In this document: positions 8,409-15,673 of the stretch, one piece after another
Layout of the letters: every line of letters starts with the position of its first letter
Numbering within the stretch: position 1 is the first letter of the stretch
Source: Bacteriovoracaceae bacterium UBA6261
Lineage (GTDB): Bacteria; Bdellovibrionota; Bacteriovoracia; Bacteriovoracales; Bacteriovoracaceae
Reading direction: 5' to 3'
DNA length: 17,623 nucleotides
Assembly: GCA_002440825.1 (NCBI GenBank)
Contig: DJVH01000007.1
Coordinates: 1 to 17,623 of the forward strand
Notes under the pieces: model-generated
Told to the model about the DNA's origin: nothing
Database searches by the model: none
Seen by the model: the letters and a program-made list of their open reading frames with translations, nothing else
Position numbers and translations under genes: made by a program

Positions 8409-10382
8409 CTAACTAAAAATGAAAGCATTAAAAACAGCAGTAACAAGAATGGTTAAACCGATAATGATATAAAGGATTCCCATTTCAAGTTTTTCCGGCT
8501 TTGTTTCATCAAGGAAAGCACCACCGCCGTTCACTCCCTTCGTAACGAGTTTTACAACTCCGTTCACAACATGAGTTTCAACAATATCAACCAGGAAATG
8601 CCCAACCTGATAAAGTGGCTTGATAATGACAGTCTCGTAAAGTTCATCAACTTTGAATTTAGAATTGCTCACCATCCAAAGACCAAGAAACTTCGCTTTA
8701 AGACTATCGCGCATTCTAGCGTGATCGTTTTTAACGTAGATGTACCAAGCAAGTCCCATAGAACAAAGGATTAAAATCGTAGTCACAATCATCATTGTGA
8801 TTTCTGTTTCTTCGCTCAAGTGATGGTGACCAGTTGGAATAGCTGTGAACTTTTCAACAAATGTCTGGAACAGTCTTGAATTGTGGTGACCACCCAACAG
8901 ATGTGGCATACCAACATATCCAGCACCAAAGCTACAAAGAGCAAGAATGATCAGAGGAATAGTCATGACTGACGGAGACTCATGAATTTCATGAGCGTCA
9001 TGGCCATTATCTTCACCAATATGGTGATGATGAGAGTCGTGAACATCATGAGATGGCTTCACGATAAACACCAGACACAACATTCTTGTCATATAGAACG
9101 CTGTTAGAAGAGCTGAAAGCAAGCCAACTGAGTAAAGGAAGATACCGTTACCAGGATTTGTGAAGGCCATGGAGAGGATTTCGTCTTTTGAAAAGAATCC
9201 CGAAAATCCAGGAATTCCGGCAATTGCAAGCAAGCCCACAACAAAAGTCCAGAAAGTGACTGGCATTTTGTTTTTCAAACCGCCCATCTTAAAAATGTTT
9301 TGTTCGTGGTGACATCCATAAATAACCGAAGCCGCACACAAGAAAAGAAGTGCTTTAAAAAAAGCGTGAGTGAAAACGTGAAAGAGACCTGTTGAAAAAG
9401 CACCAAGGCCACAGGCCATAACCATATACCCAAGCTGAGAAACAGTTGAGTAAGCGAGAATTTTTTTAATATCTGTTTGTGTAACAGCAATAAGAGCTGC
9501 AAGTAAAGAAGTCAAAGCTCCAATCCAGGCAATCACATCAAGAACAACTGAGAAGTGAACGATGATGTTTGAAACTCTACAAAGAAGGAAGATACCGGCG
9601 GTAACCATCGTCGCCGCGTGCATGAGGGCAGACACTGGCGTAGGACCCATCATTGCATCCGGAAGCCAGATGAACAGAGGGATTTGAGCTGACTTACCTG
9701 TCACACCAAGAACAAGAAGCAAGCTTGAACCAATCAACAGTTCCTTGTTTGCCATAATCACGGCCATGTCCGGGTGTTGAAGATCGCGGAATGATAGTGT
9801 GTTGAAAACGAGAGCGTATCCAATCATTCCCAGAACTACACCAAAGTCTCCCACGCGGTTTGCGAGGAATGCTTTTTTAGCAGCGTCTCCGTTTTTCTTA
9901 TGCTCGTACCAGAAACCAATAAGAAGATAAGAAGAAAGACCAACGCCTTCCCATCCCATAAATAGAACAAGAAAGTTTTCACCAAGAACAAGAAGGAGCA
10001 TCGAGAAAGCAAACAATGCGAAGAACGCAAAAAACTTTCCAACTTTTTCCTCATGGTCCATATATCCGATTGAGAAGAAGGCAATCGCTGAACCGATACC
10101 AGTCACCATCAAACAAAGAACAACTGAAAGTTGATCCATGACGAAGTGGATATCGAACACGATATTTTTATAATTCATCCAGTCCCAAAGCTTAACGTGA
10201 ACAGGACCATTTTCCATAACATGCATTGAAGTCAAAATGACCAGAATGAATGATGTGAACAATCCAAGAAAAGTAATGAGCCCGGCCTTAACATTGTTCA
10301 GCTTGTTTTTAACTAATAATGAATTGAGTAAAAAAGCGAGCAATGGAAAGAAGGGAATGAGTGCTAAATAGTTCTCGTACAT
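8409..10382 (-). CDS. nuoL: NADH-quinone oxidoreductase subunit L, second copy, normal lateral helix
   Basis: The distal pump subunit of complex I, 657 residues. Conserved functional residues are Glu145 (GWEGVGLSSYLLIGFWY), Asp179 (NRVGDFG), Lys230 (GKSAQIPLFIWLPDAM), His255 (SALMHAATMV) and Lys399 (SGFFSKDEIL); E. coli counterparts are E144, D178, K229, H254 and K399. A histidine-rich loop (445-468) lies between helices 13 and 14, a common feature of bacterial NuoL. After helix 15 the lateral amphipathic helix region runs from about FKVDELY (576) to the last helix, about 58 residues, which is the usual length. ATG at 10382 lies 8 bases after nuoK stops, with AAGAG as a weak ribosome site. 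Together with nuoM2 and nuoN2 it forms the second L-M-N set. Confidence 0.95.
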   Translation of the reverse strand: MYENYLALIPFFPLLAFLLNSLLVKNKLNNVKAGLITFLGLFTSFILVILTSMHVMENGPVHVKLWDWMNYKNIVFDIHFVMDQLSVVLCLMVTGIGSAIAFFSIGYMDHEEKVGKFFAFFALFAFSMLLLVLGENFLVLFMGWEGVGLSSYLLIGFWYEHKKNGDAAKKAFLANRVGDFGVVLGMIGYALVFNTLSFRDLQHPDMAVIMANKELLIGSSLLLVLGVTGKSAQIPLFIWLPDAMMGPTPVSALMHAATMVTAGIFLLCRVSNIIVHFSVVLDVIAWIGALTSLLAALIAVTQTDIKKILAYSTVSQLGYMVMACGLGAFSTGLFHVFTHAFFKALLFLCAASVIYGCHHEQNIFKMGGLKNKMPVTFWTFVVGLLAIAGIPGFSGFFSKDEILSMAFTNPGNGIFLYSVGLLSALLTAFYMTRMLCLVFIVKPSHDVHDSHHHHIGEDNGHDAHEIHESPSVMTIPLIILALCSFGAGYVGMPHLLGGHHNSRLFQTFVEKFTAIPTGHHHLSEETEITMMIVTTILILCSMGLAWYIYVKNDHARMRDSLKAKFLGLWMVSNSKFKVDELYETVIIKPLYQVGHFLVDIVETHVVNGVVKLVTKGVNGGGAFLDETKPEKLEMGILYIIIGLTILVTAVFNAFIFS

Positions 10383-10390
10383 AATGACTC

Positions 10391-10684
10391 TTATTCCGTT
10401 ATGATTTTAATGTCGTCTGTATAAATAGTTTGTTTCTTGCGGTAAAGCGCGATGATCAATGAAAGACCAATCGCAACTTCACAAGCTGAAATGATCATCA
10501 TGAAAATAACCAATAGCTGTGAATCAAGAAATCCTGTCGCCTTTGAAAAAAGAATGAATAGAAGCGCAACGCCTCCAAGCATAAGCTCAAGACAAAGAAG
10601 GATAGAGATTAAATCTTTTTTGAAAATTGTTCCCAATAAACCAAGACAGAATAAAAAAGCCGATAGGTAATAATAAATGCTCAT
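10391..10684 (-). CDS. nuoK: NADH-quinone oxidoreductase subunit K
   Basis: A 97-residue, three-helix membrane subunit of complex I that links the quinone site to the antiporter-like subunits. The two proton-path glutamates are present: Glu33 in CLELMLGGVALLF (E. coli E36) and Glu69 in SACEVAIGLSLIIALYR (E. coli E72). The segment after the first glutamate, usually Glu-Leu-Met-Leu-Asn-Ala-Val-Asn, reads ELMLGGVA, so both asparagines are missing; the length is normal. The ATG overlaps the nuoJ stop codon by one base (TAATG), and a strong GGAGGA (10691-10696) lies 6 bases upstream inside nuoJ, which indicates coupled translation. Confidence 0.96.
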   Translation of the reverse strand: MSIYYYLSAFLFCLGLLGTIFKKDLISILLCLELMLGGVALLFILFSKATGFLDSQLLVIFMMIISACEVAIGLSLIIALYRKKQTIYTDDIKIITE

Positions 10685-11190
10685 TATTTTTCCTCCAGTT
10701 TTTCTGCTTTGTCGTGAGAAGTAATGACGATACTTGCAACGATTGATGCCAGAAGAAGAACTGTCGCCATTTCAAATGGCAGATAGTAAACATCGAAAAG
10801 TTTCGCAAAAAGAGTCTTCATGCTGTTATCTGTAAGATTTACAACAGAAAGAGCTTCGATATTGTTATTGATGACCAAGGCAAAGACGCCAAGAAGAACC
10901 AGCATAGTAAGAGTTGAGACAATCAGCTTCCACTTACTTTTTTCTCTGTTGTTTTGAAATTGCTCAAGATTGATGAGCATCATTACGAAAACGAAAAGAA
11001 TCGCGATTGCTCCGGCGTTAACCAGAACCTGAACCGCTGAAAGGAAAACCGTTCCAAGTTGAAAGTAAATCATAGCGATTACCAACAAAGTCATGAGCAA
11101 AGAGAACGCTGCCACAACTGTTTTCTTGGAAAAAACAACCATCAGTGAAAACACGACGGTTAAAAGCGTGAGTAATATATCAATGGCCAT
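10684..11190 (-). CDS. nuoJ: NADH-quinone oxidoreductase subunit J
   Basis: A 168-residue complex I membrane subunit with five hydrophobic segments; its third helix carries the pi-bulge that moves during coupling. SAVQVLVNAGAIAILFVFVMML (51-72) is the family hallmark, except that the usual tyrosine before Ala-Gly-Ala is Asn58 here. I choose ATG at 11190 over an in-frame TTG at 11214: the ATG lies 1 base after the nuoH stop codon and has AGGA 9 bases upstream, whereas the TTG would add eight residues and overlap nuoH by 23 bases without a ribosome site. The product works with NuoA, H and K at the junction of the two arms. The charged C-terminal tail (SHDKAEKLEEK) ends at the nuoK start. Confidence 0.94.
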   Translation of the reverse strand: MAIDILLTLLTVVFSLMVVFSKKTVVAAFSLLMTLLVIAMIYFQLGTVFLSAVQVLVNAGAIAILFVFVMMLINLEQFQNNREKSKWKLIVSTLTMLVLLGVFALVINNNIEALSVVNLTDNSMKTLFAKLFDVYYLPFEMATVLLLASIVASIVITSHDKAEKLEEK

Positions 11191-11191
11191 A

Positions 11192-12241
11192 TTATCTATT
11201 CCTGAAATAAACAAAAAGAACTGTCACAATTAGATTTGCAATCCCCAGCGGAAGAAGTCTCTCCCATCCAAGATTCATCAACTGGTCGTAACGGAAACGA
11301 GGAAGTGTCCAGCGAACCCATACGAAGAACCAGATCATGAGTGCAACTTTAATAACCAATGAAGCAACCTGAAGGACAACGATCAAAGCAGGATTGTTGC
11401 CTGCAATGAGATCAAATCCAGGAAGAAGGCTGTATCCACCAAAGAACATAATAATGAATAGAGCTGAAAGAGCGATCATGTGAATGTATTCGGCCATGAA
11501 AAAGAGTGCAAACTTCATTGAAGAGTATTCAAGGTGATATCCTGCAACGATTTCTGATTCACCTTCGGCAAGGTCGAATGGAAGACGGTTCGATTCAGCA
11601 AAGATTCCCACCAGGAAAAGCATCGCTGCAACCGGTTGATAGAAAAATCCCCACTGAGGAATAACTCCAAACCAATAGCCAGTTTGCGAAGAAATCATCT
11701 GGTGAATATCATTTGTTCCATAAACGAAAATCATGGCCACGACAGATGTCGAAAGTGAGAGTTCGTATGAAACCATCTGTGCACAGGCGCGAAGAGCACC
11801 GAGCATCGAATATTTATTGTTTGAAGCCCATCCCGCAAGAAGAATTCCGTAAGATCCTAAAGCAGATACAGCAAACGCAAAAAAGATTCCCATATCGCTT
11901 CTGAAAACTTCAGGGAAAATCGTTCTGCCAAATGCTTCGATAGGACCAGCAACAGGAATACATGCTAACGGTAGAAGAGCAACGACAAGTGCTACAACTG
12001 GTGCAGCCGTATAGAAAAATGGTTTTACATGCGTTGGGTGAACTTCTTCTTTGAACATGAATTTAGCAACATCAGCAAGAGGCTGAAGTAAACCAAACGG
12101 ACCTACGCGGTTTGGACCCAGGCGCTTTTGCATAAAAGCAGCGCCTCTTCTTTCAACGTGAATGATTAATGGAAGTGCACCCAATGGAAGGGCAAGGATA
12201 ACAACTGTCTTTAACAGGATTTCAATTGCAGCTTCTAACAT
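11192..12241 (-). CDS. nuoH: NADH-quinone oxidoreductase subunit H
   Basis: The membrane subunit that forms most of the quinone-binding chamber of complex I, 349 residues with eight or nine helices. Signatures are plain: HVERRGAAFMQKRLGPNR (28-45) followed by VGPFGLLQPLADVAKF, GALRACAQMVSYEL (148-161), and AESNRLPFDLAEGESEIVAG (215-234) then YHLEYS. The acidic residues of these cytoplasmic loops (for example Glu227, Glu230, Glu238) match those that carry the coupling pathway from the quinone site. The ending WVRWTLPRFRYDQLMNLGW is also typical. It starts 1 base after nuoA stops. In classical nuo operons nuoB, C, D, E, F and G lie between nuoA and nuoH; all are absent here, and so is nuoI after nuoH. 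Confidence 0.98.
   Translation of the reverse strand: MLEAAIEILLKTVVILALPLGALPLIIHVERRGAAFMQKRLGPNRVGPFGLLQPLADVAKFMFKEEVHPTHVKPFFYTAAPVVALVVALLPLACIPVAGPIEAFGRTIFPEVFRSDMGIFFAFAVSALGSYGILLAGWASNNKYSMLGALRACAQMVSYELSLSTSVVAMIFVYGTNDIHQMISSQTGYWFGVIPQWGFFYQPVAAMLFLVGIFAESNRLPFDLAEGESEIVAGYHLEYSSMKFALFFMAEYIHMIALSALFIIMFFGGYSLLPGFDLIAGNNPALIVVLQVASLVIKVALMIWFFVWVRWTLPRFRYDQLMNLGWERLLPLGIANLIVTVLFVYFRNR
11200..11203 (-). promoter_or_regulatory. Ribosome binding site that decides the nuoJ start
   Basis: AGGA on the minus strand, inside the nuoH 3' end, 9 bases before ATG 11190. It supports the ATG over the upstream in-frame TTG at 11214, which has no such site. Confidence 0.7.
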
Positions 12242-12242
12242 T

Positions 12243-12602
12243 TTATTCTTCCCACTTTAGAGCTTTAGAATTGATAACGAAAATATAACCAACAAGAAGG
12301 ATAACCATGAAGAATACGAAACCGCCGATCATGAAACCAGTATTTGTTGTTTCTTTATAGGCCATGGCCCATGGAAGAAGGAAAACAATTTCCACATCAA
12401 ACAGTAGAAAGAGAATTGCAGTCACGTAAAATTTAATATCGTATTGTCTTGTCGCCGATCCAACTGGATTTACGCCTGACTCATAGATATCCATTTCGCG
12501 AACAGTTTTTCTTTTCTGTCCAAGTAAAGAAGAAATTCCAAGTAGAACTCCCGCCAGGGTACAGGCGATCAGAAAAAAAACAATAAAAGCAGCAAACTCC
12601 AT
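12243..12602 (-). CDS. nuoA: NADH-quinone oxidoreductase subunit A
   Basis: A 119-residue, three-helix complex I subunit at the junction between the membrane arm and the peripheral arm. The hallmark YESGVNPVGSATRQYDIKFY (40-59) is followed by AILFLLFDVEIVFLLPWA (62-79). The conserved acids are Glu41, Asp69 and Glu71 (counterparts of E. coli E51, D79 and E81). Its loop contacts NuoH and the quinone-site subunits NuoB and NuoD, so its presence implies that those partners are encoded elsewhere in the genome. GAGGGG sits about 5 bases before the ATG. The 12-base gap after nuoN1 suggests the same transcript, although nuoA is normally the first gene of a nuo operon, so an operon junction here is also possible. 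Confidence 0.98.
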   Translation of the reverse strand: MEFAAFIVFFLIACTLAGVLLGISSLLGQKRKTVREMDIYESGVNPVGSATRQYDIKFYVTAILFLLFDVEIVFLLPWAMAYKETTNTGFMIGGFVFFMVILLVGYIFVINSKALKWEE

Positions 12603-12614
12603 AGAGCCCCTCGA

Positions 12615-14081
12615 TTACTTAATAAAGATTTTGGCACCTTCTGCGAGACCCATAACGCTCTCCCAGAAAATCCCAAGAACAAAAACCGGTGCAGTCAATG
12701 CGACAACAACAAGTTGATTCAAGAAACCGAAGCCTTCAATTGTTTCATTCGATTCTTGTGTCTTAAGAGTCATTAATCTTACGATCTTCAGATAATAGAA
12801 AGCTGAAACAGCCGAGTTAAGAACAAGAATAATTGCAAGTGAGTAGTATCTTGAGCTCAAAAGTGCGTTGATGATGTTCCACTTAGCTACGAAACCAGCA
12901 AGCGGTGGCAGACCGATAAGAGAGAACATTGTTACAGTCATCATCACGGCCATGAAAGGATATCTGTAGGCAAGGCCTTGGAAACGATCAAAATGATCAT
13001 TGCCGTATTTATCCTGAACAATGCTTGTGATGTAAAAAGCAACCAATGTCATAAACACGTATGTGATTCCATAGAACACAACCGCGCGTACGCCGATTTG
13101 GTTAATCAACACAAGACCGGCCATCATAATTCCAGCGTGAGAGATTGAAGAATATGCCAGCATTCTTTTCACTGATTTCTGGTTGATCGCCGAAACGTTA
13201 CCAACTGTCATAGTAAGAGCTGCCATAACCATCATCAAACCTATCCAACCAACGCGAAGTGGAGATTGAACAGTGAAGAAAATCATTGTGACGCGAACAA
13301 GAGCAGAAATCCCCGCCAGCTTTGGAACTACAGCGAAGAAAGTTGTAACAGGTGTAGGTGAACCTTCATAAACATCTGGTGCCCACATATGAAATGGAAC
13401 AGATGCGATCTTATAACCGATACCAACGAAGAAAAGAATAAAAGATGGCATTAAGATCATGATTTGAGCTTTATCAAGCTTTGTGATCATTTCCGCCATG
13501 CCTGCAAACTGAATTGTTCCAAGAACACCGAACATATGGCTTAGACCAAATAGAGCGATACCTGAAGAAACGCCTCCGTAAAGAGCATATTTCAAACCAG
13601 CTTCACTAGATCTTTCGTCATTCTTCTTGAGTGAAGCCATGACATAAGAAAGTATCGAAAGCGTTTCAATTCCCAGATAAATCATCAGCATGTTGTTTGC
13701 TGAAGCCAGAATCATCCCGCCGATAAGAACACCAACTGCTAAAATGATGAACTCAGTTTTAAGTGATTCATATATATCTTTTGAAAAAGAGCTTAAGTAG
13801 AAAGCACCAAATGTTCCGATCACCATAATCATCTTCATTACAGTACTGAATGGATCGATGATCATTGAGTTACTGAAGATGGCTTCGCCCTTAGCCGAAA
13901 AATTGGCAATCAAGGCGGCAAGCGTGGCAACCAGACCAATACAAGTTGCGATGAAAATGTATTTTTTATTTTTTTCATCGTTTGAATATGTGGCTTCGAT
14001 AAGAATCAATCCCACCATAAGCACTACTAGTAGTAGTTCTGGAATGTATCGGCCAACGTTAGCTAAATAATTTAAATACAT
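12615..14081 (-). CDS. nuoN: NADH-quinone oxidoreductase subunit N, first copy
   Basis: A 488-residue antiporter-like complex I subunit of typical length, closer to the family norm than NuoN2. Proton-path residues are Glu139 (YLGIETLSILSY), Lys224 (IGYKIASVPFHMWAPDVYEG), Lys254 (VVPKLAG) and Lys400 (LAGFVAKW), counterparts of E. coli E133, K217, K247 and K395. The canonical PDVYEGSPTPV (235-245) broken-helix motif is intact, as is QKSVKRMLAYSSISHAG (301-317). AGGAAA, which overlaps the nuoM1 stop codon, acts as ribosome site for ATG 14081. It stands at the end of the first L-M-N set and directly before nuoA. Confidence 0.96.
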   Translation of the reverse strand: MYLNYLANVGRYIPELLLVVLMVGLILIEATYSNDEKNKKYIFIATCIGLVATLAALIANFSAKGEAIFSNSMIIDPFSTVMKMIMVIGTFGAFYLSSFSKDIYESLKTEFIILAVGVLIGGMILASANNMLMIYLGIETLSILSYVMASLKKNDERSSEAGLKYALYGGVSSGIALFGLSHMFGVLGTIQFAGMAEMITKLDKAQIMILMPSFILFFVGIGYKIASVPFHMWAPDVYEGSPTPVTTFFAVVPKLAGISALVRVTMIFFTVQSPLRVGWIGLMMVMAALTMTVGNVSAINQKSVKRMLAYSSISHAGIMMAGLVLINQIGVRAVVFYGITYVFMTLVAFYITSIVQDKYGNDHFDRFQGLAYRYPFMAVMMTVTMFSLIGLPPLAGFVAKWNIINALLSSRYYSLAIILVLNSAVSAFYYLKIVRLMTLKTQESNETIEGFGFLNQLVVVALTAPVFVLGIFWESVMGLAEGAKIFIK

Positions 14082-14090
14082 TTCAATTTC

Positions 14091-15623
14091 CTAGAAAGTT
14101 GCTAGTAAAGAAACCAGTTGTCCTACTGATGCTTTCATCATGTTCAGAATTGGCGAAGGCCAGATACCGAAAAGGATGACAGCAATACAAAGTGGAGCCA
14201 TGTAAAGCACTTCAAGCTTAGTCATATCAGAGTATTCTTTTACTTCCGGATTAACTTCACCGAAGAACATTCTCTTGAACATCCACAGTAAGTAAGCAGC
14301 ACCGATCAACAGACCGAAAAGAGCAAGAACTGTGATTGTTGAGAATCTTTGGTAAATACCAAGGAAGATAAGAGCTTCTGAAATGAACCCTGACATACCC
14401 GGTAGTCCCATTGAAGCGAACATACCGATGATGAAAATAATTGAGTACATTGGAAGAGCAGTATAAAGACCGCCGTATCCACGTGAACCATCAGGTTTAA
14501 CAATCCATCTGTGGTGAGATCTTTCGTAAATAATACCGATCATAAAGAACATCATTGCTGTTGAAGTTCCGTGGTTGAACATCTGAAGAACAGCACCGTT
14601 CATCCCTTGAACTGTCATAGCAGCAAGGCCGAGCATAACGAAGCCCATGTGAGAAACTGAAGAGTAAGCGATAAGTTTCTTAACGTCGGTTTGCGCCATC
14701 GCACAAAGTGCACCGTAAACAACGTTGATTAAACCAAGCCATGCAATCGCCGTCGCGAAGTATTTTGCAGAATCAGGGAAGATTGGGAAAGCAATTCTAA
14801 GGAATCCGTAAGTTCCCATCTTAAGTAGAACACCAGCAAGGATAACTGAAATCGCTGTTGGAGCCTGAACGTGAGCGTGTGGTAGCCATGTATGGAAAGG
14901 GAAAACCGGAACTTTAACAGCGAAACCGATAAACATGAAAATGAAGAACAGTTTACTGAAAGAAAGAGTCTGGCCAAACATAGTAAGAGTTTGAGTTGTA
15001 AATTTACCACCAGAAAGAGCAAGAATATCAAATGATCCGTCTGTCTGACCTGTAACAAAGTACAGAGCAACGATACCGACAAGCATCAGGAGTGAACCGA
15101 CGAAAGTATAAAGGAAGAATTTAACAGCTGCGTATTCTCTGTTTTCGCCCCCCCAAACACCGATCAGGAAGAACATCGGAATCAGCATTACTTCCCAGTA
15201 AACGTAGAAAAGGAAGAAGTCCATCGACATGAAAACACCAAAAACTGTACTTTGCAGAAGAAGGAGTAGAGCAAAGTAAGCTTTGATTGATTTTTTGATT
15301 TGTGTCCAAGAACTCAAAATACAAAGCATAAAAAGTAGCGATGTAAGAAGAATCATCGGAAGTGAAATCCCATCAACCCCCAACGCATAGTAAATGTGGA
15401 ATTGAGGAATCCACGGTACTTTTACGTTGAATGCTTGTTGCATCCCAGAAACGGTTGTATCGAACTTAGCGTATAGAACCAACGTAAGTGCGAAAGTAAT
15501 AATTGTGTTGATGAGTGCCCACGTTTTCATAGCGGTTGTATTTTCTTTCGGCATTAACAACACACCAAGTACTCCAATAATAGGCATCCACAAAATCCAG
15601 CTTAATAAATCTAAACCGTGCAC
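14091..15623 (-). CDS. nuoM: NADH-quinone oxidoreductase subunit M, first copy
   Basis: A 510-residue antiporter-like pump subunit. Key residues are Glu144 (YVYWEVMLIPMFFLIGVWGG), Lys237 (FAVKVPVFPFHTWLPHAH), Lys268 (GVLLKMGTYGFLR) and Glu416 (SGFISEALIF), matching E. coli NuoM E144, K234, K265 and E407. AQTDVKKLIAYSSVSHMGF (310-328) is the signature after helix 8. Translation most likely begins at GTG 15621-15623, because AGAAGGAG stands 7 bases upstream and the resulting N-terminus matches the family. It follows nuoL1 after 50 bases and precedes nuoN1 by 9. It is distinct from NuoM2 in helix 12 and in its insertion around 366-385, so it is a long-standing paralogue that could supply a fourth pump. 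Confidence 0.96.
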   Translation of the reverse strand: MHGLDLLSWILWMPIIGVLGVLLMPKENTTAMKTWALINTIITFALTLVLYAKFDTTVSGMQQAFNVKVPWIPQFHIYYALGVDGISLPMILLTSLLFMLCILSSWTQIKKSIKAYFALLLLLQSTVFGVFMSMDFFLFYVYWEVMLIPMFFLIGVWGGENREYAAVKFFLYTFVGSLLMLVGIVALYFVTGQTDGSFDILALSGGKFTTQTLTMFGQTLSFSKLFFIFMFIGFAVKVPVFPFHTWLPHAHVQAPTAISVILAGVLLKMGTYGFLRIAFPIFPDSAKYFATAIAWLGLINVVYGALCAMAQTDVKKLIAYSSVSHMGFVMLGLAAMTVQGMNGAVLQMFNHGTSTAMMFFMIGIIYERSHHRWIVKPDGSRGYGGLYTALPMYSIIFIIGMFASMGLPGMSGFISEALIFLGIYQRFSTITVLALFGLLIGAAYLLWMFKRMFFGEVNPEVKEYSDMTKLEVLYMAPLCIAVILFGIWPSPILNMMKASVGQLVSLLATF

Positions 15624-15630
15624 CGGTTAA

Positions 15631-15637
15631 CTCCTTC
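15631..15637 (-). promoter_or_regulatory. Strong ribosome binding site for the GTG start of nuoM1
   Basis: On the minus strand this reads GAAGGAG, 7 bases before GTG 15623. It is one of the best ribosome sites in the window and is the reason to accept the non-ATG start. Confidence 0.8.
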
Positions 15638-15673
15638 TAAAAAGTTACTCTTATATAAATAACAAACTAATAA

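Noticed and set aside
8980..9060. Runs of ATG/GTG-rich sequence considered as a short tandem repeat
   Set aside because: They encode the histidine-rich cytoplasmic loop of NuoL2, a common feature of NuoL, and have no regular DNA period.
12603..12614. Possible operon break with its own promoter ahead of nuoA
   Set aside because: The gap is only 12 bases and filled by the ribosome site; no promoter hexamers could be picked out with confidence in the nuoN1 3' end.
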